DNA from: Dirofilaria immitis
Taxonomy: Eukaryota; Nematoda; Chromadorea; Rhabditida; Onchocercidae
NCBI GenBank assembly: GCA_024305405.1
Contig: JAKNDB010000068.1
Span: forward strand, 2,728,501-2,792,500
Length of the DNA: 64,000 nucleotides
Direction: 5' to 3'
A program made the translations under genes and the position numbers. The first letter of the stretch is position 1. The number at the start of each line of letters is the position of its first letter. Positions 13,350 to 25,403 of this stretch are shown here, in pieces. The notes below the pieces were generated by a model that saw only the letters and a list, made by a program, of their open reading frames with translations, was not told the origin of the DNA and did not search any database.

Positions 13350-16300
13350 ATGAATGATACAGATCATTTGGAATCTTTGCAACATTCATCAGCGTGGAAG
13401 AGGAAATCGCGCAATAGTCAGGAATGGGAAGGTGAAGATTTCGGACCGGTTACATGGCAAGAATTATCCAATATGCGTCGTAATTCGGTTATTTTATTCA
13501 ATAGCGAACTTTATCCTGCAAAAATATCCGAATGGTCATTGCGAGCAGAACCAGGACGAGATAATAAATATTACATATGTGTATTATGCAGAAGACTTCA
13601 GGTTATTTTTCGATCTTCGAGTTTTAAACCTTTTTATTTGCATTTTAAATATATTGAATATGTGCTACTAAAAGGTTTATATAAATTTTGGACCATTTAA
13701 TGTAACTTATATTCTACAATTAATATTAGGTCATATATGGCTTTGAACTAATTATTTGTAAATATTCGAAATGTCATGCAAGCTGTTGAATTATGCAATT
13801 TAATATGCTTATAGTAAGCATGTGAATATATTCGTTTTGTGATTTAGCCGTCTGTTCTACTCTTCTAAACTTATTTTAAAGGCATTTACATTTAAGATGC
13901 ATATGGTATTTCATTTTAATCGTGGTTTTTATTGTTAATAGTATTTGGTTTGTTTATTATTATAAGCAAATTTGATTTATCGATTTCTTGATTTACAGAA
14001 ATTTATTGTATTATCTTGATACCTGTTTTTGCAGGATCGTGGTAAGCGACTAATACCACCGGTAAAGTTTGGTCCACCAGCTCGTATTTTGGTGCGTAAT
14101 GGACGTTTTTGACGCATCCGGATTACCCTCGCACACCGCATATTTGTGGATTCGGGGATAATCCGATGTCTGATCGTGCAGTTGTCCTTGCGCGTCGTGC
14201 TATGATTCGTGCACGAACGGAAATTAGCGAGGATGGCATGACACCGAAGGAAAAAATTGACCAAGTTTTAATTAGTTTTAAAGAAAATGGAAAATATGCA
14301 AATTTAAGGTATTATTTGCAGCAGTTATCAGTTAATCTGATGTTATATCTAAAGAAGTTTTCACATTATTCTAATATTTTCAAAAAAATTATTGCCATAA
14401 TTATGCAATAGACATTTCCTGCATGGTCAGTTTTATCGTAGTCTAATATTTTTTATTAATGCCTATAGTAAATGTAAAAATGAGGAAGATAGCACTAGAT
14501 CTTGGATGTAATGGATTAAAAGTGAAAACCGGTAGTTTATAATAGTCAAAATGGCTCTATTTGATATAAGCGAATCTTCATATGGTAATTCCATATCATA
14601 CTGACCACAATTTAAGCAGTAATGATTTTGTTGTAGTCTGTTTAGATCAAGAACTATTAAAAAATATGATTAGAAAATTTTTTGTTACAAAATATTTTTA
14701 GTGTTGAAGAAATAGAACAAATGGAAGATATGATATTAGGACGTATACAGAGACAAATGTGGTCGGAATCGAACTCTATACGATCGCTGTACATTAATCG
14801 CCGTAAACTAATAGTAGCTAATCATAACGATAAACAGCGTAAAGTTTATAAGTGTCCAATTGTGAATTGTAATTTTTAACATATGCATCTGGTATGATTG
14901 ATATTCACATAAATGAAAAGCATCGTACGACGAATGATCCTAAAACAGTTCATTCAACAGGTTTTGAGGTAAATTTATGATTTCACTATTTAAAATAATG
15001 GAAATGAATTTTTGTTATTGCATTTTTTTATTATTTTAAAACTACAGCATTTTTAAATTTGAAATATTTAAACAGTAATAAACTGTTCCTGCTGGCTGGA
15101 CTACATATTCAAATTAAAGAAGGCACTATGATATCACCTGAAAAAATCGACGAATTTGTAGTCAGTTTTCAGAAAAAATAAAAAGATTGAAATTTGAAGT
15201 ATCGTGAAAACAGTCATCGAATCAGCTAGGTTATATCTGAAAAAAACAATTAATTCATTTGATATTTTTGAAAAATTTTCTCACTTATATAATTGCATAA
15301 GCATTTTACTATTAAGCAGACATTTTTTCTTTTTTATATTAATTTTCTCTAATATTAAAAATTCCATTTGAAGAATTGAGTAATTTGATATGATTATTTC
15401 AAAATAATATTCATTCAAATGTAATCCAATATAAAAATATTAGGATTTTTTGATACTGTCTTTTTTTATGCATCATATTCTTTCATCATCATAGATTTTA
15501 AGGTGGAACATTTAGTTTCCTTAGAAGAAAACAAGGAAGGCAGCGTCTCAAATCTATCAGGTGAAATTCCGGTTCAGAATGTTTCTCTTTACTCAACTGC
15601 ACAGGTAATGTTTCCGAAAGTTATTGTGAAGAAGTTTAAAATAATATTATGATAAGATGGATCGTTTATGTTTAGTAAAAATCTACTTAGATATATATGC
15701 TTTTGTTCTTTAAATCAATTTAGAAATTTTCCCCAAAAAAATTTTTTGAAGTCCACATTGCTGTCTTTTGCATTATTAATTGTAGGGGACCATCTTGTAT
15801 TGTGTACGGCCTTTTTGAAATTTATCAGTCTTCAAATTATTGCCGACTTCTTGTTGAATTTGACTGATTTATATTACCATTGTTTATTCGGTTCTTCTTG
15901 TCGCTTTTTTCTACATTGAATTAATATTTTCAGATAAATGCACAGCCGAATCTAATTTGCGAGCCCGAAGGAGATTATGGCCCCGTCTTATACGAAGCTC
16001 TTTCTTGCCAACGACGCAAATCAATTATTTTATTCGAAAGTAGACGTTTTCCGAATAAAATTTCTGAATGGGCCTTGAAAATGCCAACAAATGATATAAC
16101 GATGTATTATACATGCGTATTGTGTCGGAAACTTAAGGATAAGGGTAAACGACAAGAGCCACCGATTCAATATCCTCCTCCGGCTCGAATTGTAGTACGT
16201 AATGGACGCTTTATGGTACATCCAGATTATCCGAAGACTCCACATATCTGTGACTTTGCAAATAATCCATTATCTGATCGACAGTCTGTTTTATCGAGGA

Positions 16301-19191
16301 GGTAGAAACAAACTTTTTTTGAAATATATTTTACCTAATAAATTAGCATTTAAATATTCTCCAATAATAAAATACTTGATTTTGAAATTGAGCATTGATT
16401 GCTTCTAGAAAGTTATTTGGAATTTTGTAATTCGTATTGCAATATTTTATCGCTTTCGTATTTTATATTGGAAACTTATACAGAGTACTGGCTAAAAACT
16501 TGCAAACGAATCGATTTTTGATCTCTCAGTTCAAAAAACTTTTAACTGTACCACCAATCAAGATGCGAACTACCGATGTATTACCATTGACCCATCAGAA
16601 GGCTCTACATCAGGCATTTATGTAGTTGAAGAACCAGGCACTTGGCCCCAGAATCCGGTAAGTTGAGACATTTTCTGATTTCCAGATCTCACGTCTTCAT
16701 TTTGATTGTTTTATTATTTTATTTCCGCAATGTCTCAGTAATTATCGGAGGGAATATTTATTTATTTGTTGCTAGTAAAAAGCATTGCATAAATTTAAGC
16801 TAAGTTTCTGATTATATAATATGGAACACCGATAGCAATTAAATAATTGCAAAACACGGAGATATATGATTCAGAAAAGACTAACTTATCTACATAAGAC
16901 AGTTTTCTTCGATGATCAATAGAAATGAATCTTTCCGCTCCATTAGCAATCTAGCCGATGGATGAATGAAATTGAATAATTTCCATTATTTTTAGGAAGT
17001 ATCATTATCCGACGATAGCGATAGTGACTATGAAGTGCTTTTAACTCTCGATGCCGACCAAAATGTTAATGTTTCTGCCGCTGTTGCTGCTGGTTCTGAT
17101 ATACTACCTAATGCTTCTAATGCTGATTTTACGGTACATATTTCTATCGATATTTCGAAGTTCTTAATTTTACCATGTTATGAAGATAGATTTTCCGGTT
17201 TTGGTAATAGCTGACTACATGTTAGCATAAGAAAAATCTTTTATGTATGTCGTATTTTCATATCACTGGGAAGATTTTCCTCAATATTTTGACGAAGGCA
17301 AAGAATAATTAAAAGAGACATTTCTACTTGCAGTAAATGACGAAAGTGTTTATAAGAATAATTCAATTAAACATTTTACATAAAATGAAGAAACGATGAT
17401 ATAAATTTTTTTATTTAATCTTTGACATCGAATTTAAAACTACTTCATATTTAAAAAAAAAAAGTAAAAAAGTAAAAACGCTCATTCTGCTTATTGTAAA
17501 ACTAAATTTTTAACGTAAAATCTGGAAACGAATGTTGAAATATACAAGCATTACTTGGAATGTCAACAAAACCTTATCGAAGGATCGTTATGAAAATGCT
17601 AACCTAAACATGATGTAAAGTTATTGTATATAACTCCCCACATTCAAAAAATCAAAACCCACCAAAGTGAACCGGAAAATATAAAAATGCTAAACAGATT
17701 TTTAACAAAAAAATTCCAAAGATCATGAAAGTGTTTTGAAGAAAAAATTTGATATGAAATATTAGAAGGTACATATTGAAAAGCGAAACTGTAAAACAAT
17801 GACCGTAAAATTTTTATTTCAGGAAAAACATGAAAAACTTTCTTCGATGTATAGTTGTTCAATTGTAGGATGCAGTTTCCAAGCATCAACGTTGACTGAT
17901 CTTGATATTCATTTAGGAGAACATGAGTTATTGGATGAAGAACAAATTATACAATATGAAATTTTTAGACAGGTCAACACTTGGTTTTTTAACTGCAGTA
18001 GTTGAAAAATTATAACTGTATGTTATAATATTCAAAAGAGTAAATATTATGATATATTAAAGTAATAAAAATTCCAGCTCAAATTACAATCGCAATGTTT
18101 TTTTTTTTTGATATAAGCAATAAAATGATTTCCATCCGCTAATAGTATTTGCTATTCGATGGTAATAAATCTATTTCAGGCAGAAAATCCATATGAAAAT
18201 AGTGAAGCTGTAGAAATCATTGATGAAGTCAGTCTTTCTGAACCGTTCAGAAAGCGGCCGAAGATAGATTCGAAAGACGACCTTGCATCAATAGCAGACG
18301 ATAATGAAGTCGGGTGCAAAGAGGTTTTTTTCTTTTTCTGTTTTTCCATGAAATAATAAGTTTTTAACTTAGGTTAGGCAAATAAAATCAGGAAAATCGA
18401 ATTCAAACTTTTTGCGAACTTTTTCGGTATTTTTATTTCTCATTTCTCTATAGTTACAGTTTTCTGTACCAGAAGCATCTCAGAAAGTCTTTTTAGATTT
18501 ACTCTTCCCGAAAATTTAGGATTCTTTCGAAAAATCAGATTTACCAACTGATGTTCCATCGGATGAAGGAATTCAACGAAATCCAGCGGATTTACGGTCT
18601 TCTATCCAAAGACGTTTACAGGTAAATTTAATTTTTGATAAATAGTTCCTTTCTATATAGAAGTATGACAAATCTTTAAAATAGATTAATAATAGCATTT
18701 TCATCTTTTTGTTTGCCCTAGTTGCATATTAAATTTTTTTGGAGAGTTTTTCGCAACGGTATTTTTCTCATGATAATATTTTCTTTTAATTTTAAATTAC
18801 TCGGAATTTTTATAGAACATTGAGGAGTCACTGGAAAATATTGGAGTGATGCAACTTTGGAAGTCGATGGATATTTAAAACGATTACAACAACGGTTATG
18901 TGATATTCAGTCATCTAGCATGCGATATTTCCATAATGCAGCCGAATTACTGCAGAGCGCCGTATCTTCACACAATGTTAGTTCACTTTTTGGTCTTCTT
19001 TATATCACCTTTGTTAATACACATCGGTAAAATTGAATTGATTTTCAAATTTATTAAAATTTTGTATTCCCTTATCTGATTAGTGCAGTTGAAAGCATTA
19101 GCACTGATTTTGCAAACAGTAGGGAAATATACATTCACTGCTCTAATTCATCTTTCTTTGAAAGTTTTTTCAGGAAGAGAATTGTCGTTAA
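13350..19191 (+). CDS. Zinc-finger protein with a duplicated CxxC/HPDYPxTPHxC module (unnamed)
   Basis: Exons read: 13350-13601, 14035-14308, 14702-14968, 15503-15604, 15934-16301, 16530-16657, 16996-17133, 17823-17972, 18180-18323, 18520-18621, 18816-18976 and 19174-19191; about 700 residues. Module 1 has YYICVLCRRL, then VRNGRF and HPDYPRTPHIC, then a C2H2 finger (CPIVNC, later DIHINEKH). Module 2 repeats this as YYTCVLCRKL, VRNGRFMVHPDYPKTPHIC and a finger (CSIVGC, later DIHLGEH). A Ser/Asp-rich linker (DDSDSDYE), a basic patch (RKRPKID) and a coiled C-terminal segment (YLKRLQQRLCDIQ) follow. I recognise no named family. The Cys/His spacing suggests zinc binding and the basic patch a nuclear role; both are inferences. 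Run-length slips at 14106-14110, 14873-14877, 16533-16538 and about 18841 break the frame by one base each. Correcting them makes all splice phases agree, so the gene is probably intact. Confidence 0.72.
15090..15230 (+). pseudogene. Decayed extra copy of the module exon inside an intron
   Basis: This intronic stretch reads IQIKEGTMISPEKIDEFVVS and then meets a stop near 15179. It matches the live exon segment RTEISEDGMTPKEKIDQVLI of the same gene (near 14215-14275) in order and spacing. No frame passes through the stretch and the bordering splice sites are poor. I infer a third copy of the repeated module that has been lost. Confidence 0.6.
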
Positions 19192-21342
19192 TTTTAGCAC
19201 CTGAGGGAATTTCAACGTCATGAATATGTTGGCAGATAGTATAATGTGCTATATTTGTGATATGTATGAGTTAAAACTCTCACTCAAAATCTTACTCGTT
19301 CAGAATGCAATTCATTTCCATAATATTTTGTAATGCTATATTCTTCATTTTATTATTCCAAAAAATTGATGTGCAAAAATGAAATGAAAAAGTTATTGAA
19401 CATAAATATTTGCCATTCAACACATACATATGTGTCGTATGCTCGTGTGTGCTTTGTGTTTGTAAAAACAAATTTAGAATATTTATGATTTACGCATATC
19501 ATTTACCCAATCGTTTCTTTATTTACTATTGCTTCTTGTTTTTGTATCATTTGAATTTAAATTTACTCTGAATGAAATATTTCATAGATAAATTTTGGAT
19601 TTTTGAAAATATGCATAATTCTTTTTCTTCTATTTTATTTTTGCTAACTTCACTATCGGAAGCCGCAACCTGTTCTCCGTCTTCGCTTTTTTGCTTTTTA
19701 AACTTTCTCCATTTTAGTATTTTTTCAGAAATTTTGAAAATATAAATTGTTTATGATTTTGACAATTTTAATTAATCGGCGTTATTTTTGTGAGTTTTAA
19801 GTATTGAACTAAAATTGAAAATTTTTGAATCGACTCGCTTATCGAGAAATAAAGTAAGTGACGAACAGAATTCAAAAAGCCTTCCGTACAATTGTCTCGT
19901 ACGTCGTGACTTTTTTCATTTGGAATTGAGAAATCTCGAAACTTTACCACCATACTTTTTCGAGAATTTAGTGTGATGAAAATCTTCTCGCCGATATTTT
20001 GTATGATGATAGAAATGAGTTGTTATCACGTATAATATGCGGCATATATGGCACGACAAGTTTGAGTTATAATTTTCCGCTGAAGAAAATTTGACTGATT
20101 CCAGTTGATAATGATGATAAATTGTATTATGGGAATAATCGATTCGGTCGTAAGCTTTTTCACTGAATTTGTAATTTGAAATTGAAATGAAGCTTTGATT
20201 GGAGATTCTGCCTGGATAGAAATAATCAATGAATCTTTATCTATTTTAGAAATAAAGATTGACATCAAACTCAAAATAAATTTCAAGCGAACAGACTTTG
20301 TACAGTGAAGCGCAATTCTTCTATGTTTTGATTTGTCAAAAAAATTATATGCAATTTAGAACAGTTCTTGACTTTTCTTCTTTCAACTTTTCATTGTAAC
20401 TGAAATTAAAATATTTTAAGTTGGTCGAATTTTTTAATTCAAAATCCTGAAATTTAAAGAAATCATAAATAAATTTAGATCGATGTGATAGTTGCCATAA
20501 CTTATACGTTACTTTTTAGCTTCGAATTAGAAAAATTTCTTTTTTAATTTTAATATTAAATAAAAAATATAATTTTTTATTTCAGAATTTTTCAGGAGGA
20601 AACAGAAGCATATATGCAAATATAATTTCGATGGTAATATTGTGGTAAATTTGCTTAGTTTATTTCAAAGTAAATATCATCGTTATAGCTCTGCAGAAAA
20701 AAATAACATGCATCACATATATTTTGCATCATAAAAACGATATGCATCATAATTAATAAATATAAAAAATAATGAATATTACTATTTTAAAGTTAGTCAA
20801 AAAAAAAAATTAAAGCAAGCAAATTAGTAAAATAATCAATTGAAAATTAATCTGACAGTTAAATGTCCTGAAAATTAAAATTGGAAATTTAGAATTAACT
20901 TAAAAATATGACAGTTATAAAATTTTTTCTATTAAACAACCAATTATCTAATTTATTTCAATACATTAATTTCTTTTGCATATTCTCTTCACATTTTATT
21001 CATACTTTTTATAAACTTTTAAACCATTTAATCTTTTTTCTTCACAAAAAATGTTTCTTGGCATCCTCTTTCCTTTGTTCCATTCATATTTGTTTAACAT
21101 TTGGAGCTAAATCTTCTTGATTTAAGCATATAATCCAAAATACTGAGAAGATCGAGATTCAAGATAAATTCCTTCGCTTTATTTGTTTCTCTTAACAATG
21201 CTGATTGCAAAAATCATTCGGCTATTAGATTTGATTATTTTGATTGATCAAAAAAAATATCAAATGAATCTAAGATGGATGAAAATGATAGAAAATATAG
21301 GAAGACAACATATCGCTGAAATCAATGTAAAATGTAATTTAA
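19192..21342. other. Intergenic region, one weak minus-strand open frame
   Basis: Mostly AT-rich with no convincing plus-strand exon. On the minus strand about 20240-19930 is open for roughly 100 codons. It contains SCHICRIL followed by histidines, and stretches such as YDRIDYSHNTIYHHYQ that look more protein-like than background. No good splice sites or start were found, so this may be a relic. A short similarity to the left arm near 24400 is too weak to rely on. Confidence 0.35.
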
Positions 21343-21531
21343 AATTGTCCATCCGTTGTGTCTATGAGCTCTGACAAAGTGATGTACTCCCATATGTTAA
21401 CAAAGTGCTATTACACAGAACAATACCAGGATCCTTCTTCACCCATGCGGATTAAGGGTCCTAAGCACCAAAGCCATTATAAAGGATGTGCTTTAGCGAG
21501 GTGGTCTGACATCTATCGAACGTTGTTTTAG
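21343..21531 (+). CDS. Likely terminal exon of an unrecognised gene
   Basis: This open frame ends in TAG at 21529-21531 and contains DPSSPMRIKGPKHQSHYKG and ARWSDIYRTLF. Its composition (Gly, Pro, Trp, His, Arg) is unlike the surrounding AT-rich DNA. A canonical AATAAA lies 110 bases downstream (21642-21647). An in-frame ATG occurs at the SMSSDKVMYS segment, but I cannot tell a start from an internal methionine, and no upstream exon could be tied to it. It could equally be a transposon remnant. Confidence 0.4.
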   Translation, partial: NCPSVVSMSSDKVMYSHMLTKCYYTEQYQDPSSPMRIKGPKHQSHYKGCALARWSDIYRTLF

Positions 21532-21641
21532 TTCGCTTTGAGTTATGTTGTCACCGTTTAGATTGCTTTGTTTATGTTATTAAATTTGTATTATTGGTCT
21601 TGTAATTGATGTATTCGTTGATGTATTATTAGTTTTATCCT

Positions 21642-21647
21642 AATAAA
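21642..21647 (+). terminator. Polyadenylation signal AATAAA
   Basis: Canonical hexamer placed 111 bp after the stop codon of the 21343-21531 frame. The placement makes function plausible, but the hexamer is common in AT-rich DNA. Confidence 0.35.
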
Positions 21648-22039
21648 GGTTTAATTATCCGAGTTTTAGTTGTTACCATTGAAAGACAGAAAGAATCTTG
21701 GAAATTAAAATTATTATTAGTCTGTGGTATTTGTCGCCTTTATCTGACAGGTAATAATAATAAGAAATAATAAATAGAATTAGCAATGTTTTATTTGTTC
21801 AGGGCCATTTGGTGATGTAATTTGATATATATTTCTTACGTATCTATTAATTATTATTATTTTAGTATTCAATACTTTTTATAATAATTATCCATCCCTT
21901 AGATGTAGTCACAATCATATACCATCTTTCTTTTTTCGTTTTCTTCTTTTTGAATTGCAAAAGCATTTTTTAATTTTTCTATTATTATTTTTTCATCTTT
22001 CTAAATTTTAAATGATTGCTTATTCTTGAGATAATTACA

Positions 22040-23394
22040 ACGTTTCAAGAAAGTTTGCCGAAATTTGGTTTGATATTTCTTTTGTTAATGTTTTCGCCGA
22101 AATCAGGCTTTTTCCGATCACTTTCGTGCAAGTTATCATGAATAATCGACTTACAAAGTCGAAGACAGTGGAAGAATTTAGTATGAGAGATAGATAGATG
22201 ACGGTTCTTTCTGATCGAAAGAATATCGGATAGCATTGGCGATCCTATTTGAGATCACGAACAATTTGAGAAAAATAAAACTAATTTCGCTTGTCGCTGA
22301 AAATTCTAATTTATTTGTTTCATTATACAAGCAATCTGTTCAGCAGTGAAATATTATCGAAAATAAAAATATTTTATTATTTAAATTATAAGACACTCAA
22401 AAAATGATTTTCGAAAATTAAGAAATGTTTTCAAACTTTAGAAAAGAATATATAGTAATCATTATTATTGCTATCTTCCATTCGTTCTCATAAACAATAT
22501 TGTATCCGCTGAAAAATTATTATTATCGTTAATTTCAAGCGAATAGCTAGATTATTATGTTGAAAATTTTATTTTTCAACCGATAAAGTTACTAATTCTG
22601 TTCCTCATTTCTAATTCAGTAATAATTACAATAATTATTACCAGTCAGATGTAGTTGACGCTGTCAAAACTTCAGATCTTTAAGGTCAAAACATTTTAGT
22701 GTTATGCAGTATTTTTACTACATTTAGGATATCGGTGGATTTAAAAAAATTTAATCATTCCAAATGATTGATCTCAAAAAATAAATAGGGATGAATAGAT
22801 GAAAAAAATTTACTTTCAATAGAGCATATAAGCAACTATAAACAACTGTCACCTGAGAAATCAGCGACATCTGGAGTGTACACCTTTGGAATAAGTAATA
22901 AGTACAGCATTTCGGGAAAAGTACTTGCTGGATTTGTTAATTGAAAAAAATGGTATTTTATTCCATTTAAGCAAAAAAATTAAAATTTTATATTTTTAAG
23001 TTAAATAAAATTGAGCGATAAATTAATAAATAAGAATTTTTTTACAGAAATACAAAATCCTTGAAATTACTCCAACTGAATAATCAATTATAAGTAAAAA
23101 GGAGTTGGACATAAATTTGCGCCGCTCGCTGGTTTACATTATATCGATCCCAGATAATTGCTTTGGTTAAATAAAAATAAAGATTGCTATTTTGCATGCT
23201 AAAATAAGCTAAGTTTTAAAATCAGTTTTTTTTTGATAGTTCGTGGTTTTCTGAATACTTTGTTTTGACTCCGCAACTTAATCTTCAGATATAACCGGAT
23301 GAAATATATTTTTGAGATTTCAATAATATGAGAGAATGATGTTTTTGTACTGAAAATTTTTTAATTTGTAAAAATTAGAAAATAAAAGAGATTT
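22040..23394. repeat. Outer left arm of inverted duplication (diverged)
   Basis: Reverse-complement similarity to about 28186-29940 is clear in many blocks but interrupted by substitutions and indels. Examples are the block around 22860-22900 against 29040-29080, 23110-23170 against 28800-28860, and 22050-22160 against 29790-29920. Similarity fades near 22040. This tier is much more diverged than the adjoining inner arm. Confidence 0.75.
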
Positions 23395-24828
23395 ACATCA
23401 ACGAAGTCTTAATGGAATAAAGCAAATATTCTAAAATGATTGACTTTATTAAAGATCAAATTCTATCCATTATCAAGTTTCAGATATAAAAACTAACCAC
23501 TGAAAAGTCTTTAAAAATATCTCCAGCTGTTTCATATGCAGGAAAGATTTGCCGATCAGTTGGATTGGCTATTTCACCATCTTTAATAATCAATGATTTC
23601 ATCCGTTTTAGCAATACATCGATTATGATTTTACTGAAGAAATTACAACTCCTTCAATACAATAAACTGGAAGAAAAAGTGATGTAACAAATGATAGATT
23701 GATCTTATCATTTTATTGAAAAGGCGCATAATATAAAAGATCAACAAGCGAATAGGGAGCAAATCAAAGCTGGTGATATTTGCGAAATATTTTTCTAGTG
23801 AACTCTGTATCTCAAAATACATTGTCAGATATGCCAAATTTGCCATTAGATTTGATTCACCATTGTTCATACCTTCTAAATTATTTAATTTTAAAAATTA
23901 AATTAATCGATAGGAGAAATCTTCGAAATTTACCTAATAGCTTTATCCTTTTCCTATCTCTATGGGATCCACTGTTCGAACATTCGCCAGTTTCATCAGA
24001 TTCCACATCGTTTATTTCGCCTAAATCATTTAATTTTGCATAACTAAATGAAATAGATGAATGAAATCCTCAAATTTACCTCTAGGAGTTGTAGTGATTT
24101 GGTTACAACGGAACAAGGAAAAGTAAATAGCAATGTAAAAAGAATTCGAATTTCCAAGAATTTCCAGATGTGAAAAGTCATATTCGAAGAATGTTAAGAG
24201 CTAAAAGAATTTGCAATATTGCATATAATAACAATATTTTTATTTCTAATTAAATAATTCAAATTTTTCATACTACACGTCTCATATAATAATATTCATA
24301 ATAGCAGCAACTTTATAAAATTGCGAATGTTTTCAAACAAAATCAATATTTCCTACAAATTTTAAAAACGGAGTCAAAGTTGTGAATCTTTTGAGCTAAC
24401 TTGCTTATCAAGAAATGGAATAAGTAATATTGTATAATTATCAGGAGCAGTTTTGGGTTATTCAAAATTGTTATCTCTTATTAATAATTGATGAGGTTAA
24501 AACAAGAAATTCGCCAAAGTTTCAAAATTCAATTTATAAAATTTGATAAGAAAGACGAATGATATCATTCTGTTTTATATCCTCTGATTTGACTTGGTGG
24601 TGTTTCGTCACTATTGGATATTTCGTCACTATTGGATATTTCGTCACTATTGGATATTTCGTCACTATTGGATATTTCGTCACTATTGGATATTTCGTCA
24701 CTATTGGATATTTCGTCACTATTGGATATTTCGTCACTATTGGATATTTCGTCACTATTGGATATTTCGTCACTATTGGATATTTCGTCACTATTGGATA
24801 TTTCGTCACTATTGGATATTTCGTCACC
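22045..24828 (-). CDS. DEISNS-repeat gene, left copy (unrecognised, spliced)
   Basis: Minus-strand exon-like segments in order: 24827-24585 (acidic DEISNS repeats, then DETPPSQIRGYKTE and a stop), 24043-23934 (NDLGEINDVESDETGE, then a basic run DRKRIKLL), 23875-23821 (GMNNGESNLMANLAY), 23633-23498 (IIIDVLLKRMKSLI, IFPAYETAGDIFKDF), 23215-23110 (YLTKAIIWDRYNVNQRAAQI), 22927-22853 (FPEMLYLLLIPKVYTPDV) and perhaps 22236-22045. Splice phases agree across the 24043-23498 exons. The first exon ends in a stop, so it may be a separate gene or need another donor. The AIIWDRYNVNQRAA segment recalls, from memory and unchecked, uncharacterised proteins found in many copies in invertebrate genomes. It lies head-to-head with the zinc-finger gene. 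Confidence 0.5.
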
Positions 24829-25403
24829 TGATTATTTAGGTTTAAATGGCACTGCTAGGTTCTTTTTGATGATGCAAATAATTTCATCAGATTTTTGCAA
24901 AAAAGAATTGAAATTTCGAAATTTCAACTTTTTTTCAAAATTTTTCATATACAGATTTATTGAGAAGAATACAAAAATTTAGAAAAAATTATATAAATAT
25001 TGGAAAAATGAAGCAAAAAAAATTCATATTCGAACGCCATATCGTTCTTCGGAGTACATATGTGGATGTTCAAATCAAACTTGATTATAAGCATACATGA
25101 TTGTATTTTAGGTATTAAAGTAAAGGATTTATTTCGCCTAGCAAACTGACTGTACATAATCGAATACATACAGGCGAGAAGCCGTTCAAATGCCATGAAT
25201 GCGATAAAAGTTTCAAGCATCGTAGTAGTCTGAATCAACATAGTCTAGTACATACAGTCGAGAAGCCGTTCAAATGCCATGAATGCGATAAAAGTTTCAA
25301 GCATCGCAGTAGTCTGAAAAGACATAGTGGAACACATATAGGCGAGAAGCCGTTCAAATGCCCTGTATGCGATAAGAGTTACAATCAACGCAGTCATCTA
25401 AAA
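23395..25403. repeat. Inner left arm of inverted duplication (near-identical)
   Basis: About 2 kb that repeats almost base for base, in reverse complement, at 26190-28185. The only differences noticed are one minisatellite unit and a few one- or two-base indels in homopolymers. The inner edge falls inside a zinc-finger coding sequence, just after the CGCAGTCATCTAAAA block. Confidence 0.92.
24603..24827. repeat. 18-bp minisatellite, 12 units (left arm)
   Basis: Twelve identical units of TTTCGTCACTATTGGATA plus a half unit. Because the period is a multiple of three, several frames stay open. The minus-strand frame reads DEISNS repeatedly and runs on into natural-looking protein (DETPPSQIRGYKTE), so it is the best coding candidate. 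Confidence 0.97.

Noticed and set aside
14100..18845. Programmed ribosomal frameshifting in the first gene
   Set aside because: Slips are of both signs, lie in different runs and also occur in the unrelated corepressor gene. Sequencing run-length error explains all of them.
13350..19191. Calling the first gene a pseudogene
   Set aside because: Apart from one-base slips the exons, splice sites and phases are intact over twelve exons, which a decayed gene would not keep.
24603..24827. Possible CRISPR-like array
   Set aside because: Units are directly adjacent with no spacers, and the genome is eukaryotic.
24534..24839. Hydrophobic or basic repeats from other frames of the minisatellite (for example KYPIVT, FVTIGY, ISSLLD)
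   Set aside because: The 18-bp period keeps several frames open. Only the DEISNS frame runs on into natural-looking protein; the others end in unlikely sequence or stops.
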